From Gammaproteobacteria bacterium (GTDB lineage: Bacteria > Pseudomonadota > Gammaproteobacteria > SZUA-229): 16,442 nt of DNA. Under the pieces are notes generated by a model. That model was not told the origin of the DNA. It saw only the letters and a list, made by a program, of their open reading frames with translations, and ran no database searches. This document shows, in pieces, positions 1 to 10,500 of this stretch (within the stretch, counting starts at the first letter, position 1; each line of letters opens with the position of its first letter). The translations under genes were made by a program, and so were the position numbers. The stretch spans positions 1 through 16,442 of the forward strand of contig WFUQ01000267.1 of assembly GCA_015484935.1 (NCBI GenBank), written 5' to 3'.

Positions 1-2
1 AT

Positions 3-572
3 ACTCTGCTGACATACGGTGGCAGCGCCCCTACGCTGGTCGTCGTTCCTGCCAAATCGACCAGAGACAAACCCTATGCGATCGGAAAATACGAGATATC
101 CACCGGTGAACTCAATACCTTCTGCCGTGCAAGTGCTGCCTGCAATCCGCTGGAGAGCGACAACGTCAACTTACCCGCAGTCGATGTACCACTGGATATC
201 ATCGATCAGTACACCGACTGGCTGACACAACAGACCGGTTTCACCTATTCGCTGGCGACAAAAGACGAGTGGTTCAACGCTGCGTCAGCAGGTGGACGTG
301 AAGGCAACACCAATTACAACTGTCGCCTGCGCCTGGGCGTGAAACTTATCAAGGGACAAAATATCGTTCCTGTGCAGTCGGGAACAGCGAACAACTGGGG
401 ACTGATCAACTATGTCGGCAATGTCGATGAGCTGGTGAAGACGGAAGACGGGTATGTGATGGCTGGTGGTAACTTCACCGATTCCATATCGGATTGCAAG
501 GTCAGTCTGATCAAACCCGTGGAGACCGATCAGGACTACACAGGTTTCCGTCTGGTGAGGTCACTGTATTAG
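3..572 (+). CDS. FGE/SUMF1-fold domain protein, C-terminal part (5' end outside window)
   Basis: Frame 3 is open from the window edge to the TAG at 570-572, giving about 189 residues. The translation shows the C-terminal half of an FGE-sulfatase (SUMF1, PF03781-type) fold: YAIGKYEISTGELNTFC near residues 24-40, a conserved-type LATKDEWFNAASAGG around 80-95, then WGLINYVGNVDELV, an AGGNF turn and a final TGFRLVRSL. True formylglycine-generating oxidases carry two copper-binding cysteines after the GGS turn (C-H-x-S-Y-C type). Here the segment reads GGNFTDSISDC, so the first position is Asp and only one Cys remains, and the usual VWEW motif is VDEL. It is therefore probably not a sulfatase-activating oxidase but one of the many bacterial FGE-like domains that bind ligands or sit at the end of Ser/Thr kinases. 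Whether a kinase lies upstream cannot be seen. It converges on the cyclase-FHA gene. Confidence 0.8.
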   Translation, partial: TLLTYGGSAPTLVVVPAKSTRDKPYAIGKYEISTGELNTFCRASAACNPLESDNVNLPAVDVPLDIIDQYTDWLTQQTGFTYSLATKDEWFNAASAGGREGNTNYNCRLRLGVKLIKGQNIVPVQSGTANNWGLINYVGNVDELVKTEDGYVMAGGNFTDSISDCKVSLIKPVETDQDYTGFRLVRSLY

Positions 573-602
573 GCGCAGGCCAGCTTGCTGGCTCCGCTAC
601 AG
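573..602. repeat. REP-like palindrome between convergent genes
   Basis: Positions 579-592 read GCCAGC-TT-GCTGGC, a perfect 6-bp inverted repeat with a 2-base centre (or a 5-bp stem with a 4-base CTTG loop). Read on the minus strand the palindrome is preceded by TGTAGCGGA, which closely resembles the TGTAGGAGC-type head of repetitive extragenic palindromes in Pseudomonas and other gammaproteobacteria. It fills almost all of the 37-base gap between two convergent genes, a typical REP location. It may help stop transcription from both sides, but there is no T-run on either strand, so it is not a standard intrinsic terminator. Only one copy is visible, so repetitiveness in the genome is inferred. 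Confidence 0.55.
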
Positions 603-609
603 ACTAAAG

Positions 610-1560
610 CTAACCGACCATGAAGTGTACGAGCAAGGGGTTACCTTCCGCTACCTTTTCACCCAGACTGATCGAGCCTCTTGAACTCAGTGGCAGTTCT
701 TCCCTTCTCAGATACACTTCGTTGCCGTCTGCCAGTTTCACATAGGTGCCGTTGGTACTCTGGTCTGTCAGGACAAATTTCCCGCGGTTGTAACCAATCT
801 TCAGATGACTGCGTGATGCCAGTGGCGCTTCAGCAGTCAGGTCTGAACTCGCTCCCCGACCGATGACGAACGGCACCTGGTCAGGTGAGATAGACAGCGT
901 CTCGCCTTTGTGTACGAAGGTGATAGAGAGGTCTTCCTGTGATTCAGAGGAACTGAATGCCATACGGGTGACATCATCCTCTTCATCCCACATGATGTCA
1001 TAGATTCTTATCTTCTCGGCTTTGCCTTTGACTGCGGTGACATCGAATTCACGCGACTTCTCCTGTAGATCCACGCTCAATGCGTCGTAGGTATCCTGCG
1101 TTGTTATGATCTGTCTGGCTTTGGCGATACCGGCCATACGTGCCGCGACATTGACGGCATCACCGAAGACATCGTCGTTCTCCAGTATGGCGTCGCCTTC
1201 ATGCAGGCCGATACGAACCTGCATGACGATATTCTCATCACCGAATGGTATATTGACAGCTTCCTGGATACTGCAAGCAGCATTCACCGCAGCGGTACCG
1301 CTGTCGAAGCGACACATGATCTCATCGCCGATCGTCTTGATCACGATGCCTTTATACTGGCGGGTTATCTCCGCCATCAGATCGACACAGGTACCTATCG
1401 CAGACTTGGCGGCAGCATTTCCATAGCGATCATATATCGAGGTACTGCCTACCACATCGGCGAACATGACAGCACAGTGTATGGTTTCGCGACTCATCGT
1501 ATTTTCCGTTTCATTATTTTCATCAGGCCAGAATTGCTGTAGCGATGACCTCTCGACCAT
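610..1560 (-). CDS. Class III adenylate cyclase with C-terminal FHA domain
   Basis: This is a 316-residue cytoplasmic protein with no signal peptide or membrane segment. Residues 26-190 form a class III nucleotidyl cyclase catalytic domain. Metal-binding Asp35 lies in VMFADVVGST and Asp79 in KTIGDE. Lys75 and Asp130 occupy the adenine-specifying positions (guanylate cyclases have Glu and Cys), and Asn137 and Arg141 of VNVAARM are the transition-state residues. All six are present, so an active ATP-to-cAMP homodimer is predicted. Residues about 221-316 are a forkhead-associated domain with GRGASSD, SRSH (249-252) and STNGTY (268-273), the phosphothreonine-binding signature. The first ATG directly follows the tpsA stop (TAGATG) and would depend on translational coupling. 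ATG at 1497-1495 (Met22), preceded by a weak ACGGA, is an alternative that keeps the whole cyclase domain. As last gene of the TPS operon it may be regulatory rather than structural. Confidence in the domains is high; the role is inferred. Confidence 0.93.
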   Translation of the reverse strand: MVERSSLQQFWPDENNETENTMSRETIHCAVMFADVVGSTSIYDRYGNAAAKSAIGTCVDLMAEITRQYKGIVIKTIGDEIMCRFDSGTAAVNAACSIQEAVNIPFGDENIVMQVRIGLHEGDAILENDDVFGDAVNVAARMAGIAKARQIITTQDTYDALSVDLQEKSREFDVTAVKGKAEKIRIYDIMWDEEDDVTRMAFSSSESQEDLSITFVHKGETLSISPDQVPFVIGRGASSDLTAEAPLASRSHLKIGYNRGKFVLTDQSTNGTYVKLADGNEVYLRREELPLSSRGSISLGEKVAEGNPLLVHFMVG

Positions 1561-4500
1561 CTATTGTAGATTATAGCCAACATTAAGTCTCTCCTCTTCC
1601 TCGTCGTCCTCAGGACCCGGGGCATTGCGGAATTGGCCCGGGGGAATATCATTCTGATCGTCTGGTAGCGCTATACCCATACCATCGACCACGAACAGGT
1701 TGATATCCGAGAACAGGGCCGCATCGATGAAGCCGACATCTTCCAGACCACTCGACTGACCACGCTGGTTACCTGCACTTCGTGCGGCACTGGAGTCGAT
1801 CAGACCTGTACCAAGGTCGATGACATTGACGTTGGCATTAAACGGTATCGAACTGGTGAAACCACCCGTAGCATAGAGCAGCGTGAGGCTGGTAGCGATG
1901 TCACCGCTGTAGATAAATTCACGTGACGGGTCAAAACCTAACTGCGTCGTGGATACATCCACCACATCTGCCCGTACGCTCGGTACCACTGGATTCGTGC
2001 TGTACAACTTACCCGTGCTGGTCAGATTGATGACACCGATGGTCGCCGGTCCGTTTCCGGCGGCGGCTGCATCCAGACGATTCAGCATCATATCACCACC
2101 ATTCGCTGTGTAGTCTATCGTGCCGCCATTGGTCACGGTGACAGTCTTCGCATCCATCGTCAACGAACCGCCAGAGGTAGCGACCGTGATATCGCCTGTC
2201 GGCGTGCCGATGTTATCGATCTGCGTGATATCGCCTGTGGTATTGACGGTGATATTGCCTTCACCTGCCAGCTGTCCCAGCCGCAGATCACCCGTGTCAG
2301 TGAATGTGATATCACCGCCACCGGTATTGGTTGCCACCAGCTGCGATACATCATTGGCATTGTCATCCAGAGTCACACCTCCGACACTACTGGTCGTCAG
2401 CAAGTTGCCGCTTACCGCACCTGAATTTGTAATCGCACCCGTGGTGGTCAGTGTTATGTCACCTGTTGTTGCGATACCGGCCACATCCAGCGAACCACTG
2501 TCAACAACCACTATGTTGCCGCCGGTATTGTCTGTCGCATCTATCGATCCGATGCTGTTGGTTGTCGAATCCAGTGTCAGGCCACCACTGCTGACCGTGG
2601 TCAATGCAGTAGCGATAACATTCGTCATCACATCCTGATTGATGATACCGCCGGCATTGAGCGTGACCGAACCTGCTGCATTGATACCGCTATGGACAGT
2701 TGCAGCATCGGATTGCATCTGACTGATGATAGACAAGCCGCCGACATTACTGACCGCGACATTCCCGCCTGCAGTGACAGAAAGATTCGTGATATCGGTG
2801 TTGCTGGCAACATTACCACCTGCCACGAGCAACAGATTATTACCCGTTATGGTCCCGGCAGAGATCAGATTGGTAGATGCAATCAATTCGACATCCCCGC
2901 TACCGGCATCGATGCCGGCAGCACCTATACTCATCGAGCCAGTCGTCTCTGTGATAAAGATCGAACCGGCACCGTTGCCTGCATCAGCGCTTAACTGACC
3001 GCTCAGCGCGACCGATATCGGAGAAGTCGGTGTCAAGCCGCTGCCGATAGAGGCACCGAGTGATTGTGCCACCAGCGAAAGATCATTGGCCGTGAGACTG
3101 CCACCAGCCGACTGTATGTCACCAGACGACGCAGTCAGGGTCAGGTTATCATTGTTCACATCCAGCAACGCATCTATCGTCCAGTTCGCAGCTGTCAGTG
3201 CGATGTTCTGCGTGCTTGCGCCGTCAGTAGAGACAGCTGTCACACGTGAAGTTGACATCGCACCGGCTTCAGTAATGCTGATATCACCGTTGTTGGCTGC
3301 ACCCGACTGTGTAGCAGTCGCAAGATTCAATGTGCCTGTGCCCAGCAGGTCAGTAGACAGACCGGCTATCGAACCGTCTGCATCGACAGTCAGAGTCGCA
3401 CCGGCTGTGATCAGACCTGAGCCACTGATGTCGTATTCACCTGAAATGCTGTTCTCTGTCGTGGTCAGACTGACACTGCCGGTACCGGCATTGACAGCGC
3501 TATCGACGACGATGGCAGCATCCTGCGAGCTAAGCGAAATAGCACCACCGGCACCCGTACTCAGCCCGGTCACGACTGTCAGATCACCGACCGTGAGATC
3601 TCCGGTATTGTAAAGGCTGGCAATCGCGATATTACCCGTGTCTGATCTTGCTGCGATGGTTGCCGCATCCGTGAAGATGTTCGTCACTGAACCGGTCGCT
3701 TTCAAACCGACACTGGTCGCCGTGATGGTATTACCACCGCCGTTGATGGCGCCTGCGGTAGCCGTCAATACCAGTGCATCATCAGCGATACTCTGGTCTG
3801 AACTCAGGTTCCAGGCAGCGGCTTCCAGCACGATGTTCTGTGTCGTACCACTGTCGGTAGTGATACCGGAATTAAGATCGATACTGCTGCCACTCTGTAT
3901 AAAAATATCACCCGCATTATTCAGGCCTGCCGTGGTCAGCTGCAAACCGTTCGCAGTCACGTTGATCGACGCGCCTGAAGCACCGATACCGCCAGCTGAT
4001 TGCAGTGATACGTCGTTACCACCTGTTATGCTACCCACACCACCTGGATTGGTGATATTGCCAACAGACGAAATCATGTTGAAGTTATCACCGTTCAGAT
4101 TCAGTGTCGTATTATTCTGCCAGTCATCAGCCGTCACACTGACCGTCTGTAAACCCGGTACACCAGCAGACGCATTCGTGCTCACAGCAAGTCTACTGGT
4201 AGCCAGACCACCGTTGTTGATAACCGTGATATCACCATTGCTGCCACTACCGGATGATGTCAGTGCCAGTGCCTGCACACCTGATGTATTGATAGCGTTG
4301 AGTTTTCCGATACCACCGATCGCGCTTAATGTAACGATACCAGTGGTTGAGACAGACGCTGCACTGCCTTCGATATCACCGGCTGTTGTCGTGATGTTGA
4401 CATCACTGCTGATCGAAGTGATGTCCTGATCGATAGTGACTGTGCCACCGGCTGTCAGGGCAGTTGGGCCATTCGCATTACTGATGCCGGTGATATCGAC

Positions 4501-7500
4501 AGCTGCGTTATCTGTTACTGTTCCTATCACCAGCGCGCCTGCATTGGTCACACTTATCACACCCATACCACTCACTTCCATCGCGACAGTCGCAGCATCG
4601 GTATTGCCGAGAATATTACTGGTCGCACGCAAGCCGAGTTGATCTGCTGTCAGAACACCGCCAACATTATCGATGCTGCCACTGCTTGCCTGCAGGATCA
4701 GGTTATCGGTCGTGTTGCCCAGTGTCGAGTTGACAGTCCAGCTGTTGGCACTCAGATCGACTGTCTGCGCTGTTCCACTGGTGTTCAGGGCAACAGCGCT
4801 GGTATTCAATGCCAAGGTATTGACCACGCGGATGTTGCCGCCCGCCAGGGCATCAGCCGTAGTCAGTATCAACGCACCGGCTTGGGTGTTTACTGGCGAG
4901 AGCAGACCGATACCGCCATCGGCATCCAGCGTAATCGTCGCACCTGTGATGATAGTGCCACCATTACCTTCGATATCGCCCTGATTGGCTGTCGTTGTCA
5001 ATACGACGTTATCTGGCAGGATCGCCACTATCGCATCAGAATTATTCTCGACGATGTCGGCACTGACTGTGATGGTGTCATCAGCAGTGATAGAAATCGC
5101 GCCATCGAAGTTACTGATACCTGTTCCGGTTATATCAAGCGCACCCGTGTTCGTGATACTGATCGCACCAGCTGCCGAGGTGGTTATCGCCAGCGTATTC
5201 ACCTGGGTCGCGGTATTCACCGCACCCGAAGCATTGATGACGAGATTATCACCGGCCAGGGTGCCATTACTGATCAAGCTACCACCGAGGGTGAGACCCA
5301 GGCTGCCGGTACCGGCATCGATACCGGCCGCTTTCACAGCCATCGCGCCGACGTTGGTGATGTAGACACCGTTGTCGGCAACAGCAGAGAACGCATCAAC
5401 CGCTGCGGTTATATCAGTGCTGACAGGATTGAGATTCGTCCCGATGTTGGCATCATTTGCATTGTTCTGTGCAAATAACTGCAACTCGTTCGCCACCAGA
5501 GTACCACCACCGGAACTGATACCGGAACCACTCGGTCCACCGCTGGCGCGTAATATCAGGTTATCGGCGCCCAGATTCAGGTTGCCATCGACCAGCCAGC
5601 TCTCTGCCTGTAGATCGATAGTCTGCGTACCGATGCCATTGATAGTCGGGAAAGGAACAGCGCTGGTAGTCTGATTACCGGCAAAGATAACACTGACATC
5701 GCCTGCGGCGTTATCACCAAAGGTGATGAGATTGAGTGTCGCGGTATCGGTATTGATTGCCGCCCCGGTACCGATGCCTCCGCTCGCCTTGACCAGCAGA
5801 TTGCCCGCAGTGGAGACAAGCGCAGAACCAGTGATATCAGATGTTCCAGCAATACCACCTGCTCCCGTATTACAGTTGGCGGCGGCTACTGTGCACAACT
5901 TGATATCCGTGGTCGCTGTTATCGCCTGATCGATGACGACAGTAGCATTTTCAGATTGCAGGTCTACCGATGTACCCGCAGTGATACCGCTGATGTTATC
6001 GACCGTACCAACGGTAAGATCCCCGGCGTTGTAGATACTGGTGATGGCAACCTGACCACCTGCACTGGCCGCGATAGTCGAAGCATCGGTTATCATGATG
6101 ACATCGCCACTGGCACCCATACCGATCGAATTTGCAGTCAACGTATAGATACCCGCATTGCTCACATCACCGGCAATCGCATTGATCGCCAGATTATCCG
6201 TCCCGAAATCGACATCGGCAGATAAGGTCCAGGAGTCCGCAGTCAATGCGACTGTCTGTGAACTCGCTAACGCCGTACTGACCGAACCCAGACTCAAAGC
6301 AGATCCACTTCCATCGACAAAGATGCTGCCATCCGAACCAACACCCGTGCTGTTGACAGCAAGTGTGTTAGCTGTCACTCGTATGGGTGAAACGGAAGTC
6401 CCTATACCTGTCGCTGAAGTCAACGTGATATTACCCGAAGCCGTCAGTGAATCGACACCGCCTGCATTGAAGATGCCATGCGGGTTTGCGACATTGGACT
6501 CGGACGATGTCAGGTTGAGATTGTTGAGTCCGACATCAAAAGCACCGGCAACGGTCCAGCTCCTCGCTGTCAGGTCTATGGTGCGGTTACCAGAGACATT
6601 GCCACCGTTCATGGTCAATGAGAGATTACCAAAGCTGATAGAACTACCGGTATCGACGATGGTGATACTGCCTGCCGCATCATCACTGTTGGTGGTGAGA
6701 CTTAATGTACCGCCGCCCAACACCGTGTTCGCATCGATACTGGCATCTGCAATCAAGGTGATATCCGAACCGGTGATATTGCCGGGACCACTGATGGTGT
6801 AGACACCATTGGCTGCTGTATCTGTCGTGCTGATAAGAACACTACCGGTACCGGCATCGACAGCCTCGGATAATACGATGCTGCCCTCATCTACAGACAA
6901 CAAGGTGATATCGCCAGCAGCAGTCAGACCCGCTATGCCACTGAGCCCGCCTATAGTCAGCGGACCTGCGTTGTAATTATTGGTGATGTGCAGGATGCCA
7001 CCGCTGCTGGCTTCGATGGTGGCTGCATTGAGCGCGATATCGATCAGACCAGTCGCTTCGAGCACGACACTGTTTGCACTGAGTGTGAAACCACCGTTAC
7101 CGATGACCGTATCGATGATGCTGCCGCCTGTCGCTCTCAATGACAGATTATCATCTGCCGTGGTGTTCAGGTCAGCATCGACAACCCAGCTATTGGCAGA
7201 CAGGTCGATGGTCTGTACACCCGTACCATTGATAGTGATTGCCACATCGGTGAGGTTCATATCCCCTGCTTCGACCAGCGTGATATCACCATCGGCATCA
7301 TTGCTGTTGGTGGTCATGCTCAGCGCACCTGCACCCAGTGCAGTATTAGCCGATATAGCTGCATCTGCTGTCAGCGTGATATTGTTACCAGTGATCACAC
7401 CATTACCTGTCAAGGTGTAGACGCCATTCGTCGCCGTATCGGTCGTGCTGATGATGACGTTAGCACTGCCGGCATTCACGTCTTCAGCGATAACGATACT

Positions 7501-10500
7501 ACCGGCATCGGTAGATGAGAGTGTGATATCGCCATTTGCCAACAAACCATTCAAGGCTGAGACACCACCGAGAGTCAGAGTAGCCGCAGTATTGTTATTG
7601 TTGATATACAGACTACCGCCACTGTTCACTTCCAGAGCACTCGCGATTACCGTAACATCGATGAGGCCTGTTGCATCCAGTACCAGAGTGTTGGCCGTGA
7701 TGGCATTACCGCCATCACCGACAACAGTATCAGTTATCGTTCCACCGCTTGCAGTCAACAACAGGTCATCACCTGCCTGCACCAGCGGTGTATCGATAAC
7801 CCAGCTGTTCGCAGTCAGATCCAGCGTCTGCGTACCTGTACCGTTCGTGAGGATAGCCAGATCACTTATAGTCCGGTCACCCGCATCCACTACTGTGATG
7901 TTCCCGGCTGCCCCGCCACTGTTTGTCGTCAGTGCCAACTGACCGGCACCGAGTACCGTATTCACATCGATACTGCTATCCGCAGTCAAGGTGATGTTTG
8001 CACCAGTGATAGTACCTGCTCCGCTTATGGTGTAAACACCATTGTTCCCTGTGTCCGTCGTACTGATGACGACATTACCGGCACCCGCATCGACAGCTTC
8101 TGATAACACGATGCTGCCATCATCGACAGATAATAACGTGATATCACCGGCAGCCGTCAGACCTGTCACGCTACTCAGTCCACCGATGGTCAACGCACCT
8201 GCATTATAGTTATTCGTTATATGCAGACTGCCACCGCTATTCGCCTCGATGATTGCGGCATTCATCGCAGCATCGATCAAACCGGTAGCGTTCAGCACCA
8301 GACTATCCGCCGTTATACTGAAACCGCCATCACCGACCACCGTATCCGTGATCGTGCCGGCAGTAGCCGTCAACAACAAGGCATCGTTCATCGCATCAGT
8401 AAAATCCGCATCGATCGTCCAGCTATCTGCACTCAGGTCTATCGTCTGCGTACCGCTGCCATTGGTGGTCAACGATACATCAGAAATATTTTTAGCGCCG
8501 GTAGCGACAGCAGTGATGTCGCCTGCCGCATCATTACCACTTGAAGAAAACGATAGAACACCAGCCGTCAGGTTAACAGGCACAGCACCGCCTATCCCAC
8601 CGTTTGCAGTAAGTGTTGCCGTGTTCGCCGTAGTGATCGTTCCCGCCCCATTGATATTACCGGCATTAGCGGTCGTGCTCAGTACCACGAGCCCACTGCC
8701 ACCTGCGTTAACAGTTTCAGTAACATCGATATCATTCGTCGCTGCGATAACCACATCACCATCGGCAGAAGTGACACCGGTAGTAGTCAGACCCAGTGTG
8801 CCGTTAGTGACACTGGTCACGTCGATCGAGCCGGTCAACACATTGACCACTGTTATATTCCCTGTCCCCGTTGATTCTGCTGCGATATTGTTGACTGAAG
8901 TGATCACATCGATGGACTCAGCTACAAGCATCTGCAAGGAATCCGCCGTGATGATAGCGTTACTACTCTCCTTGGTGATTTTTCCATTATCCGTTATCAG
9001 CGTGACGATTCCCGCGTTGACATCAATATCCCCGTCTCTGATCGAAATATCATCTTGACTACCTGCAGGTGCTCTGTTCCTGACGGTGAAATCAAGATTC
9101 GCAGTATCTGGGCCTGCAGTATCTGAATCGATTACGCGAAGAAACACGCCAGTATTGTTCTCATCTGTGATAGTGAAGAGTTGATCAGGTGCTGTCAGCT
9201 GGTAGGTATTATCGTTGTTAGTGGTATTCACAATCATGGTGAAGTCGGTCAATGCCACGTTGTTATCAACGTAAAAATCACCAGATGTATCGATTATGAG
9301 TTGGGATGTACCCACAAGTACATGATTACCGGATGTACCTATATCATCTACCGCATCATCACGGAGGTTCCTCAGTGTGACAGATGCCGCAGTCAACCTG
9401 CCACCATTACCCGTTATCTCACCACCGGACGCAGTTGTCTTGAGAGTGATCTGGTCATTGCCGACATCCAGATCTATATCAAAATCCCAGCTGGCGGCAG
9501 TCAGGTCGATGGTTCTCGCATTCGTTCCCGAATCGGTTATCGTCATATCTGACAGGTCCATAGGACTGTCTTCGACCACTGTGATATCACCGACACTGAT
9601 CAGATCCAGACTGCCATTGTTCGCGATGATATTGGTATCCAGCGCACCATTCGCACCGATGGTTCCGGCAGAGTCAACGATGATGGTATCAGCATTGATC
9701 TGATCCGTGGCGGCGACACTGTAGATGTCACTACCCACACCCGTAGAAGTGAAGTCCGCTGTACCCGCACCTATGGTCTGTACTGCAGCCACACGGACAT
9801 CACCGATACTGCTGACCGTGAGGTTACCGTCATTGGTATTGATAGTCGCATTCAACTCGACCGTGCCACCACCATTGATGTTGTCAGCATTCAGTATGAC
9901 ATTCAGTGCCTGGTTTCCACCCGATTCTCCCGACGCATCGATAGCTGCATCGACATAGATATCTTTACCGTTCAGTGTCAGGGTCCTGTCTACACCGAGG
10001 TTACCGGTAGGCGCGATACTGTCAACAACGACCACCTTGCCTGTTCCGGTACCATTACCTGTCGCTGCAGCATTGACCACCACATCGTTGTTGGTCAATG
10101 CGGTCTCGATCGTGGTAGTCAGTAACAACGAACCATCTATCGCCAGCGTATCGTCAGGCACATAGGGTGATGGCCCCGTATCAGCACTCGTATCGCTCGA
10201 TGTCATCGCACCGCCTCTGCCGGTATGCGCCTGTGCATTGGCGACCGAATCAGCGATAAACACATCAGTGGGGTCGAGCAACAACGTACCCACCTTGCCA
10301 TCGGCTGCTGATGTATCCACAGTGCCATTGAAGTCCAGCCAGTTCTTACCCGAGACTTCGACCAGACCACCATCACCCGAAACCATGCCCCCTCTGGCTT
10401 CGGTATCACCGTAGTACTGGGTCGTATTATCTGCCCAGACGATCACCTTACCGCCATCACCTGACATACCGGCATTCGCTGTGATACGTGCATCCGCATC

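Noticed and set aside
1570..1575. Perfect TATAAT on the minus strand just before the cyclase start
   Set aside because: It encodes part of Gly-Tyr-Asn-Leu at the end of TpsA, has no -35 partner at 16-18 bases, and would start the transcript about at the ATG; chance is more likely than an internal promoter.
1561..2300. CdiA-type contact-dependent inhibition toxin at the TpsA C-terminus
   Set aside because: There is no VENN motif, no recognisable toxin domain and no small immunity gene downstream; the next gene is a cyclase-FHA protein.
2120..9058. Many long plus-strand open frames (up to about 270 codons) opposite tpsA
   Set aside because: They are antisense shadows of the repetitive Gly/Ala/Thr/Asp-rich TpsA coding sequence; their translations are Val/Pro/Ser-rich low-complexity strings, have no recognisable domains and recur with the repeats.
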